From: Diadema setosum
Lineage: Eukaryota; Echinodermata; Echinoidea; Diadematoida; Diadematidae
Direction of reading: 5' to 3'
DNA: 64,000 nucleotides
NCBI GenBank assembly: GCA_033980235.1
Contig: CM067067.1
Span: 25,829,603-25,893,602 of the forward strand
Below are positions 44,611 through 55,700 of this stretch, piece after piece. Position numbers and translations under genes: made by a program. The stretch's first letter is position 1; each line of letters opens with the position of its first letter. A model generated the notes under the pieces. That model was not told where the DNA came from, ran no database searches, and saw only the letters and a list, made by a program, of their open reading frames with translations.

Positions 44611-47600
44611 TAAACACATTGATTTTTAATGAAGTTTAAGAAAAATTTTACATCTCATGAATTCCTCTAACTCCTTTAATGACATGAAAAGTTGTATTGT
44701 GCTTTCTATGTGCAAATGTCTGAAACCATGCTATTTTACTCTGTGGTTAATTGGTACAAAGAAAGATGAGGGGAAAATGATTGAAACATTACTTTGCCAC
44801 TTTATGTAATTCTACAAATTTTTTATCTGTGAATACCAGTATTTTAGTATTTTGTTATTATGTCGTTTTGCATGTTACTTTTTATATACTTTATATCATA
44901 TCTTCAAATTATGTGTACATGTGTATGTGTTTGTTTGTGTGTGTGTCTGTGTGTGTCTGTGTGTTTGCATGTGTTTGCATGAGTGAGTATGTTAGAATTG
45001 TAAATGTCATCGCAAAATCATGTGAAATTTATGCTCTGCACACATTTGGCATACCTAGTAGACACAAAAATTGAAAGTACTTAACAAGTTAATTTTTTTT
45101 TTTAAATGCCGAAATTAGTATGCATATTCCCCTAAATGATGACTTCATAGATATTTGTGCTATGAAAATGGTATACCAGTATGGCATCAACAGAAGGTAA
45201 TGCTATGTGCATGAAAATCTGTATTCCCAGCATCATTTGGAAGTGATCTTTGTAACATGTATTCTATGATAGCTTCCCACTTTGTTGATATGAAAATGAA
45301 CTATTGCTCATCTTTTGTGCTGTTATTGCCGTAGATTGCAGCCAAGCGCCAGTGCTTACTCAAATGCAGAAGAATGCATATGGCATACAATAAAACACAT
45401 TTGAGTGTTCCTGCAGTGACGCATCTGTAAGATATCTGAATCTTTCAGGTAAGAATGATGTACCATGCAAGCTGAGTGCAGTCTTATATCACCGCTTGAT
45501 TGTGTTCTTCCATGTGGGAACACTCTTAACTCAAGTTGGACTGAAAAATCTAAGTTTTAATATATGATTTTATCCAACTATGTGTGAAGGTGTATTCTTA
45601 TGTCATTGTATGGTTCACTCTTTCTTTTTTTTTTTCACTTGACAATGCATCGAACAAGGGATTTCATGGATTTGCCAAAGCGCTGTACTGTTTGGGGTTT
45701 GTCTTTTTCCTTTTTCCCCTTCATTTTGTTTTTGTTTTTTGGACAGGTATTGAGTATTCACATTGCTTGTTAATGAACAGCGTGTATCCAGTCTCTGATT
45801 TGTGAACAACTGGATTTCTGGGATATGCTTGTATTAATGCACGTACATGAAAAACTATTGGATGTAGAACAAAAATTTAATATATCATGCAATGCAGTCT
45901 TACGAACACAAAATGCACATATACCTGTACGTTAAAGGCCCCCCCCCCCCCCCCCCCCCCCCGAAGCTCGGGGGAATTTGAGAGATTTGATGCCAATGAA
46001 CTGGTTTGCAGTGTACTTCCCTGTATGTAGTCATGCTCTCTGTATCCATGTAAAGGCTTAGAAAGCCTCCCATACAAGATATTCAGCATTGCATGATCCA
46101 TTCACTTCAGCTTCGCAAGATTTTTAAACCACTGTGGACACAAATTGTTCACACAGTGCATGTTGCCTTATCTACCCATTCATACCAACTTGTAGATAAA
46201 CTCCTCTCGTATCCTACCCCAATTTATACTTTACTTTGTAGTTAAAACCTTCATTTAGTGATGTTACATTGTATGTGTATCTGTAGATGTAGCAGTATGT
46301 ATGGCTTAGGTAAATACTACGCTTATCTTGTATAGATATAGTAAGTTGGCACAAGTATTGAGCCATAGGCATGAGGTTGTGTTGTACAGGTATATCTACT
46401 ATCAAAATTTCTCATCACTCTGTACAGATATGTTCTTGGCATCTCATCACAATATGAATATGATAGGTTGATGGATATAACAGGTGGAGAGTGCAGGCAA
46501 CAAGGCAGCTCAGTTGATCCAGTGGAATGCTTGATGACTGGGCCGTGTACATGTAAATTTGCTGTGTATTATTGATTCCATGAATAGCTGTGCTCAGTGG
46601 CAGCGCAAAGCTAGGAAGATGCCAAAATGTATTGGACTGCAAACTATATTTTCTGAAAGCCTCCTGCAAATAGCAAAGAGAGACTCTACAGTACAAGTGA
46701 GAATCAATACAAGAACTCGGTGGACTGATGTATGAAGACAGGACAGTGTGTTTACCCTCTGACTACTGATGAGCTATTCTCTGTACCTTCTTTAATAGGC
46801 AATTTCCATAGCTGGAATATGTCACACAGATATCAGTATGTTGTAGCATTGGGGAACCTGTGTATGACCCTTCTAGGCAGAGGTATGCAAAGACTAGTAA
46901 TATATGAGTAAGCTGGTTGGCAAAGTTTGGCTCAATTTTATAAAATTTGCAAGAACATTGAAAAAAAAAACACCAACTAATATATAATCTCAGAATTATC
47001 AAGGTTTTGTTATCCTGTGCCCTTTTCCACTTACATGGGAACAATATAAAACCAAACAATGAACCCAAAGTTGCAAGATCACATCGTCGGTTGAGAATGA
47101 TAAGGGCGTTAAGTGTCCACAAAACCCATAGTGTTCGAGAAGACTTAGAGCCCTTCTCATTCTCAACAGACGACATCTACTTGGAAAGCATACATTGACA
47201 TTCAAGATGTATTCTAAAATGTGGCAGGGTGAGTGCAAGATATTGTTACCAAATGGGTCAATGAAACAGTTCTAACGTCTGAGGACTGGTTGACTCCCAA
47301 ATTGTCCCTAAGATGAGTTGAATTGAACTTTGGATTGATTTTCGAGCAAAGTGAAATAGCCCCCAGATGTTTTGGTGAATGGAGGAGGAGGGGGAAGGGG
47401 TGCAAACTCCTCCCCTTCAAGCATTGTCACATAAATGAAGAATCCCACAAGGTTTAATGGCCTCCACTGACATAAGTTCCACATTGCTAAGCTGTGATCA
47501 GCTCCCACAACCACATCCAATAGCGAAGGACTGGGGGAGAGGGCAAGCAGTGGAGTCTGGTGGGTGTGTATCCTTTGGAATTCATGCAAACTGAAGTATT

Positions 47601-47934
47601 TTCTGTGAATAGTAACTGCCATTAAATGGATGACGCAATGTAAAATAGTGGAGCATTTCCTGTCTATACCTCGTTTTTTTATGCTGTGTTGTCCATGTGT
47701 ATGTGCGTGTAAATGTAAGACACATTTGGCTTTCACTATGGTGCTGTAAGATGTTGTAGTTGAGACATTGAACAGTGCCACAGCTGTCGCCTGTTTGTGT
47801 GTGTGTGTGCGTGTGCGTGTGCGTGCGCGTGCACGTGCGTGTGTGTGTGTGAATGTGAGTGTGTGTAAACAAAAATACATGCAATGCACTGAGAGGCTGT
47901 AGTTGAGATCATGGATTCTGAGGTGTCAGGAATA

Positions 47935-48100
47935 CAGTCAACTCCCGTTATAACAAAGTCCTCGGGACCAGCGGTTTTCTTTTTTTATATCAAAATTTCA
48001 TTGTAACCGAATAAATACATAATAAAAAATATACAGCTATTAATATTGGGGCCTGAACTTTTGGTGTAACCAGGATCTCCTTTTATAAGCATGTTTGTTA
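47935..48100 (+). mobile_element. One end of a Tc1/pogo-type element
   Basis: TA followed by CAGTCAACTCCCGTTATAAC, a typical pogo/Tc1 style end. The other end was not found, so this is a remnant with an uncertain right limit. Confidence 0.4.
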
Positions 48101-48344
48101 TCATGGGAATGCACTTTAGCATTGTTTTCTGTCAGGTGTAACCCCAGAGAAAATTAGTGCAATGTGTATCACCAAGGAATCCATCCATAGTTTCACAAGT
48201 GGCTTGAAATATTGGCCAATCACGGTGTCCAGAGCTGCTTTCAAATCCAGTTTGATACAATACTCAGTAAATGTTTGCAGGCTGACTAAAAGAAGTGGTG
48301 CTTTAAGTTGACCCTGCAATAATCCCACCAGTCTGTACATTATG

Positions 48345-48512
48345 CAGTCAACCTCGCTGAAGTCAAATCTATTTGGACTTAAGAAATAGCTTCAACTTAT
48401 TAAAATGAAATTTGACTTATGAAGGAATAAAATTGATAGAATATAAAGAGAAGAGGACTTGAAAAGACGTTCAACTTAGGCGATTATTTGATGACTCCAG
48501 CAAGATTGACTG
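48345..48512. mobile_element. 168-bp MITE with CAGTCAA ends
   Basis: Ends CAGTCAACCTCGCTGAAGTC and CTCCAGCAAGATTGACTG. TATG lies outside both (48341-48344 and 48513-48516), so the duplication is TA within TATG or the full four bases. Non-coding. Confidence 0.65.
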
Positions 48513-49605
48513 TATGTACCAATGTTTGCAAAGTTATATTATAGAGTTGCATGTTTGACAGGCAGCAAAGTTTTTGCCACAGCTGTTGTATGGAATGCCA
48601 TTTGCATATCGCAGTCGGTAAAGAGTGTTTTTTCAGTTTCTGTGAAAACTCTGTCACATGAAAGGCATGAAGAGATGTCTCAGAAGACATCTGGCATATG
48701 AGCTCTTTTTGTGTTCTTTATGTGGAAGGAACCTTTATGCAGAAGATCTCTTTTGATAATGCCTCGACATGCTCCAGGAAATGCTACACACGACGACACA
48801 GACAGTATGATAATTTATCACACAAGACATACTTCTTGTTTCATCACCTTTATGTATGATGCTGGTTTATTCACTATTCCGCTCTGCAGTTTTCAAAATG
48901 CAGAAAAGATTTTGAAGTCTTTTGTGCACATAAGCCAATAAAGATATATATATCTGTCTTGTCCTACACAGTTCTGAGAGCAAATTCTTCTAGTGGCATG
49001 GGATCAAACCCCCACAACAGAACAAATCATTCTGTCACAACATGATAACAACTTGTTTTTAATTTGACACTTTTTTATTTTGCATCTAGAAATTCATTCC
49101 ACTGTGTATCGAATATCCCATTCAACACTGTCACTTAGAATGTATTTCAGTGAGGAGATAACCATAAAATTTCTTTAAAACAATGATTCAAACATGAAAG
49201 ACTGAATCAACTGTAGTATGTCTAGCACAAAGAAGAGCAAGGGGAATCCATACCAGAATAAGTTAAATATCACATATAAAAAAGGACATTGCTAAGAACT
49301 GGCACATACTTGTGTTTGTTTCATTGGCATTTTTTTTTTTTTTGAGTAATTCTAAGAATGTTGAAAAGAGTCGTGAGTCTGATTTCAAGTCCATACAAAT
49401 CAGTAGGTTATAATTACTACACAAAATATGTTCTGACACTCAAAATTCTGTCATATTTTCACTGTCCTGATAGCTATGCATGATCACGGACAGAGTGTCA
49501 CACACAATTCTCCCTATCGCATATGAAATGTATTTTTAACATAAATGTTTAAATGCTTTCACAGCTATACAACTTGATATTCTTTTCACAACACATGCAA
49601 TTGCT

Positions 49606-49790
49606 GAGAAAATCTACAAAACTATGGTAGTTTGGAGATAGAAGCAGTGCTCCATATTTTTTGTGTATGATCAGATAGAGCTCTCGCTGTGCATGAATAC
49701 AACTTTGTTGACACATTGTTATAGAAATTGAGTGGCACCCACTGCCGTTTGAGCTTTGATAGTCATATGCAATGGGGAGAATTATTGGCA
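49606..49790 (+). repeat. Dispersed repeat, copy 2
   Basis: Partner of 22100-22290, same orientation, diverged. Landmarks are CTACAAAACTATGGTAGTTT, GTGTATGATCAGATAGA and ACTGCCGTTTG. Confidence 0.6.
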
Positions 49791-50308
49791 CATACCATGG
49801 TGTTAAAGGCACCAACTTGCATAGACAAAATGGTGTATTACATAACACTGGGTGTTAAAAACAAATCAAGTGATAAAGAAAGGAATGTCCATGTATAGTC
49901 AGATTCTGGCATGATACTTGGCGAATAAACAGTGACAAACAACTGCACATGGCATTGGATTACTTGCAGTCCCCCCATCCTCCCCCCCCCCCCAAAAAAA
50001 AAAAAATGTGATTTGTTCTTGTACTGTTAGCCTTTTTGTCAGCTTGCGATATTTACATGGCAACTGAGGGGCATATTAACTTGGTGGTTAGCAAATCTGC
50101 ATTAGACACATTAAGGGCATCCATTAACCTTGAAGAACGATAATACTAGGTAGGACAAACAAATCCTACTATAATTTTGCTGCAGATGTCATCACCTTGT
50201 CTGCATCAAATGGACTACTATGAATGTTGTTATGCAGAAACAGTTCAATTCATTAAATCTGCTAAAAATCAGCAAAGGAATACAAAGGATTGCCAATTTG
50301 AATCTTAA

Positions 50309-50635
50309 CCCTAAAAGGGCCGGGGGGGGGGGGGGGGGGGTTGAATCAACCGAATGAACAAAGAATGTTATCACCAAAAATTAGGATTGTAGGAGCTTTA
50401 CTTTCTGATTTAGAGCAAAATGTATGATTTTATGCATATTTTAGCATAATTAATTAGTTGAATGAAAATTTCCATTTCTTTTTGTATAGTTTGGTAGATT
50501 ACGCTACAGGTAATGCGTGTGCCAATTTTCATGGCGACTGCGCGATCGACGGCTGAGATCTCGGGGGGGGGGGGGGGGTTTGAATCAACCCTCCCCCGGC
50601 CACAGAACACCCCAAAGAGCCCGGCCTGGTTAGGA
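50309..50635. mobile_element. TTAA element, second copy of the 33472 family
   Basis: TTAA at 50305-50308 and 50636-50639. The left end CCCTAAAAGGGCCGGG and decayed right end CCCGGCCTGGTTAGGA are followed inward by G and C runs, and ATTTTCATGGCGACTGCGCG plus ACGGCTGAGATCTC matches the longer copy. It is an internally deleted, non-coding relative. Confidence 0.75.
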
Positions 50636-51589
50636 TTAAAGATTAACTTAATCTGTTAAAATGTGTGGCCATTTGAAGGATCCCTTAGGCAGGACATCAA
50701 ATTGAGCTGCTCTGCTAGGAACAGTCAAGGCCCTTGCATATTAAACATATTAAACATGACTTGGATGAAAACAGCTGATTCATTAAAAAAAAAAAAAATA
50801 AAAAAAGTAAAAATAAAAAAACAAGAATAAAAGGGCAGAAATTACTGACCACTTGCTGTAGCCTTTGGCACGTAGCAACTACATTAACTGGAATAGGTTA
50901 TAAGCCAAAAGAAAAAAATGTATACACAGTGTATGTATTTTCGGCAGCTTTCAGTGTAATATGATTTAAAATCAATCTCTAGCTATTATAACTGATGAAA
51001 TGTGATACAGAGACTCTCTATGCAAATAGAAATAGGACAGTGATTATGGAAGTATTCCATATTTTGCACATGACCACATTTCCATTGTAACAAAGAATCA
51101 TTGCAGCATGCTAACAGAATATTCACAAAGTCAGACTTGGGCATTTACATAATTCTACCCATGCAGTATCCGTGTGGTTGTAATGCCTCAAATATAATTT
51201 TGACATCTGAAGGATGAAAAGAGTCTCACAAGAATACTTTGAATCCCTGCTAACCATAGGCCACTACTTAACATAGCCTGCAGAGGCTCACCTTCACAAT
51301 GCGGTGAAATTATATTAATCAAAACACAACATCACAATGCAGAAATGACTGCACATGCCCTGGTGTACACTTAAACCTTTTTTCTTTTTCTTTTTTTTAT
51401 GGGGGGGGGGGGTGACACAGGACACATGCAGGTGCCAGTAGTTTTTTGTGTTCTTTTATTTCACAAGCCACAACTGAATTGTGAAAGTCAACAACAACAA
51501 AAACAGCACTTACAGCATTCAGAAATATCTGGGCCTACATGCTCCTTGGATGTTGTCGTATCACTTCCTAAGTCAGCATCTTTGATGGA

Positions 51590-52045
51590 ATGAGCCCACC
51601 AGCAATCGGGATTTTGTCTTACTGCCAATTTTAGGAGGAAGCTTTTGCAGTTAGGTGCTATTTGGTTTAGTCTAAAATGCAATGGAGCTTGATAGTTTAT
51701 TCTTCTAAAATCATATTTTGATTTGTTTTTGTTCTGTTTTTATTAGGCATGTTGCAGCCTGTGCAGCAGAAATTCTGGTCACTTTTACCCTCCAAAGTTC
51801 TGGTCTGTCAGGATTTCGTCTCACTACCATTGGTAAAGAAAGCTTTTTTCTGTTGGATGCTGTTTGGCAGGTCTAATATGCAACGAAGATTTACTGGCAT
51901 GCATAGTTTATTCTTCTGAAATGTTATTATGCTGTGTTTTTGTCTTCTTTTTCATTATGTATGTCCATACACAGAACGCCTATTCAGTAGTAAGTCTAGA
52001 CACTTCTATTCTCCAAAGTCATGGTTGTCATCTGGTAAAGAAGAT
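51590..52045 (+). repeat. Diverged tandem repeat, about 200-bp units
   Basis: Ordered landmarks recur about 200 bases apart: CGGGATTTTGTCTTACTGCC / CAGGATTTCGTCTCACTACC, TTTGG then TAGTTTATTCTTCT, TTGTTTTTGTTCT / GTGTTTTTGTCTT, and CCTCCAAAG / CTCCAAAG followed by GGTAAAGAA. At least two units. Confidence 0.7.
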
Positions 52046-52340
52046 TTATCAGAACATACAGAGAAGTGAAATTCAGCGTAGGTTGATGTACTGTCAACTG
52101 TTCTCATGAATTTCACTAGTGCAAAATTGATCGTGCATGCCTATATATTGTTACTGTGCCACAGGAGCACCTTTGCATTTTATCTCCTCTCGACAAACGT
52201 GGTAGTCTTGGCAGCGGAAGACAGGTTGGTGGCACACATGACACTGGTAGCTCTTGAAGAAACAAATTTGTTACGAACATTATGTTGTCAGTACCCATGT
52301 TCAAATCTTAGTCCGTGCCCAATGCACAGTGAGTGAGTGG

Positions 52341-52795
52341 TCATCTTGGTCTATGTCCATTGCACAATGACCTGTGCCACCAGCTGTCCACATAGGGGTA
52401 AGTGGAATAGTCCCTTTTGCCGAGAGCCTTAAACATGGCACCGAGTTTCTTCTCCATGGCGGCAGACCGCTTCCGCCCTTTGCCGTGGACAGAGCCCACT
52501 AGAAGGGTCCCCAGGCCCCAGGAGTGGACTCGGCTGCTGTCCCCATCGCACTGGTAGAAATCCAGCTGGTCCATGGCCTTGAGGGCCTCGCGAGACAGTC
52601 GACGCAGGCGGTCCACCAGGTTGCCCGTGACGTTCTTGCAGGTGTTCAACTCCAACTCCAGGGGGTTCTCAATGTAGAGGGGGAGTGCCTTTCCTGTGAC
52701 CGGCTTCAGGTAGGTCGACCCGTGGTGGACTGAGAGGGCGTACTTCTCAAAGGGGAAGGATGCACAAAAGTGGAAGAATTCTCTCAGCAGCTCCG
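52341..52795 (-). CDS. MTPAP: MTPAP last exon
   Basis: Acceptor ATCCTTTCACCAAAG. Encodes ELLREFFHFCASFPFEKYAL, YIENPLELELNTCKNVTGN and a basic C-terminal end. It ends WWHRSLCNGHRPR then TGA. It is G+C-rich compared with its surroundings. Confidence 0.92.
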
Positions 52796-55700
52796 CTTTG
52801 GTGAAAGGATATGAGGGGAACAAATAAAAAAGGGCAAGTTAATTTCATCCATCACACTTTTAAGTTCTTATATTCATTTGTGGGTGGGGATATATACATA
52901 TCTACTTCCCGGTATCTGCTATTAATTCTTTATCTATTCTTGTACTTATTAATTCATTCTCTACGTATCTACAGATATGTTTGATAATAATCTATAATAC
53001 TGAGATATTGCCTATTATAAATTGAACAATATACTATTCCATAGTTGACCTGTTACAGAGACTCAAACCCCATGCACCTGCTGATCTGGAGATTCTCCCG
53101 CCTGAAACCCCTAGCAAACGGGAGACTTCAACTTGATGTGCGGCCGGGGTCCAGGGCCCGCTTTTGGCCCTGGAAGCTCTAATAATTAGGGTTCTTGATG
53201 CTCTCCCTTGCTATCTAAGGCTTATTTTTCAACACACGAAGACAAAAAGTAAGAAATCATTTCAAGCGGGAGACACAGAGCCAGGGTGAGAGAAATTAAA
53301 TCTCAAGCGGGAGAACGGAAGATTTTGCAAAAATGGGCTTTCAGCGGGAGATCTCCCGTCGAAAGCGGGAGAGTTGGAGTCTCTGCTGTTATGTGTCTGG
53401 GCAATTAGCTGAACTTGTACATCTTTTTCATCAGCATTTAGTCATTAAATCCATCCAAACTTGACCAAGGTGAACAGTTAGCAAGCCCACTCCAGGTAGC
53501 AAAGTGCTTCACTTTAACAAGAAGGCCATAGTGACCCAACAGGGATAAGGGGATTACTAAATCTCTATTCATTGATAATTAGTTTCAAGATTCTGCCAGC
53601 TGGCGAGGAGAGAAATTGTTCCAGCCTGTGGCAAACAAAGTATAGTACTAAAGGGTTGCACAAAGGAATAGAACACTGAAGTATCAAAAGAAACATCATA
53701 ATAGGGCATATTCATTATCTATAGGCACCATACCATACAATACACACTACAGATATCCCTCTTTTTCAATTTCACATGGTTAGCCTAATTTGTTTAATAC
53801 ATATATTAATCCATGCCTCTGTTCATCCTTTGACCTAGAGAGGTGTCTCCTTGTATAAACTAGGGCTGCACACTAACCCATTTTTTCTACTGGTCCGTCT
53901 GTCGGACTAGTAGATACCAGTTTTTCCATCTTTTACTGGTCTATTCCTGAAAGAATGACAGGTCTGACAGTAATTTTTACTGGTCAGGAACTGTCGGCCC
54001 AGTGCGAGTGTGCAGCATTGTTAAAACCATCTGACAAAGTTGACAAGCCACTTCTTACTTGGAGTCTCTGTGTTCCTGGAGGCAGGTATGTGAGGTGCAT
54101 TGGAGAAGACTAGCTCAACATCCTTCTCCTCCTCCTCCATACCTTCGAGGGCGGGCTCTGAAACACCAAAGTGAACACCATTCAACAAGGAGTTAATTTT
54201 AGAAGTTTCATATTCTAGGCTCTACCCTATTGACTCTAAATTCTTTTAAGATTTTGTCCACAATACTTTTCCCAGTGCAATGTGCCACAAATCAAAAGAT
54301 TTGGCTCACAAAATCGCATTCTATGCTGCTCTCTAATATTCAGATCAGAATGTGGGGGCTTCAGGAGCCAGGGGTGCAGTACCCACAATAGAAATGAAAT
54401 GGAATTACTGACAACAATGTCACAAATATGGGAAAATTTGGTGTAGGTATCCACTTTGTTTCATTAGTTCAATATTTGACTCTTTACTACTTTGGATTTT
54501 TCTATGACCACAGACTAGGAATATCTTCAGATGGGCATAGTTCCCTTTTTTCTCAAAACCATTTTGTAGCTTTAAATAGGGCAGAAGAGATTTACAGGCT
54601 CATGACAACTTCCCTTTCCTGTAAAATCATCCAAAGCAATCATCTACCGCCGTACAGGCCCTTCCAGGATAAGAATTCCTATGGATAATGGCCAAAACTC
54701 AATTACCCCATAGGTTAACAAGGAAAAGTAGAAATTACGCAGTGCGTAATATATGTCCCCGCCGGAAGTAGCATTTTTTAGCAAAATGTACAATATACAA
54801 ATTTGTAGGTCAAATAATCAAGGTCAAAGGTCAAAGAAGTCAAAGGTCAAAATTCTGTGTAGAAGTTTTGAAGCGCTCACCTAGTGCTATCACATAAAGC
54901 AAACGGAATCAAAATCGGGTAAGAAATGGCGAAGGAGTAGCATTTTGTAGCAAAATGTACAAAAAATGTAGGTCAAAAATTAAGGTCAAAGGTCAAAGAA
55001 GTCAAAGGTCAAAATTCTGTGTAGAAGTTTTGAAGCCCTCACCTAGTGCCATCACATAAAGCAAACAGAATCGAAATCGGGTAAGAAATGGCGAAGGAGT
55101 AGCATTTTGTAGCAAAATGTACAAAACAGGTCAAAAATCAAGGTCAAAGGTCAAAGAAGTCAAAGGTCAAAATTCTGTGTAGAAGTTTTGAAGCCCTCAC
55201 CTAGTGCCATCACATAAAGCAAACGGAATCAAAATCGGGTAAGAAATGGCGAAGGAGTAGCATTTTGTAGCAAAATGTACAATACAGGTCAAAAATCAAG
55301 GTCAAAGGTCAAAGAAGTCAAAGGTCAAAATTCTGTGTAGAAGTTTTGAAGCCCTCACCTAGTGCCATCACATAAAGCAAACGGAATCGAAATCGGGTTA
55401 GAAATGGCAAAGGAGTAGCATTTTGTAGCAAAATGTACAATATAGGTCAAAGGTCAAGGTCAAAGGTCACGACTGAAATTCTGTGTAAAAGTTTCAGAGC
55501 TCCCATGTAGTGCTATCATATAAAGCAAACAGAATCAAAATTGGCTCATAAATGACAGAGAAGTAGCAAATTGAAGATTTTGATCACACACGGACGCACA
55601 CACGGACGGACGCACTGACGCACGGACGGACGGACGGACACACACACACGTACGGAGCCCGTTTCATAGTCCCCTGCTCGAACTCGTTCGGCGGGGACAA

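Larger units (their letters stand above)
44614..52340. other. Intergenic, between two gene 3' ends
   Basis: No gene. Holds (TG)n at about 44930-44985, a C run at 45938-45962, (GT/GC)n at 47796-47852, T and A runs, and the elements listed separately. Possible MTPAP poly(A) signals on the minus strand (TTTATT on plus) occur near 51455, 51697 and 51907. Confidence 0.5.

Noticed and set aside
46763..47176. 137-residue minus-strand frame
   Set aside because: No domain and no supporting splice sites; composition is like the surrounding intergenic DNA.
47308..47889. 193-residue minus-strand frame
   Set aside because: Its N-terminal part is translated (GT)n microsatellite and the rest has no domain.
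52796..52823. ATG at 52823 as the start of a separate 160-residue gene
   Set aside because: The frame starts inside the MTPAP family alignment; the acceptor at 52796 joins it in phase to the exon at 54059.
54728..55700. CRISPR-like array
   Set aside because: Units are about 160 bp with no unique spacers, in a eukaryotic intron; they are the tandem core of a transposon.
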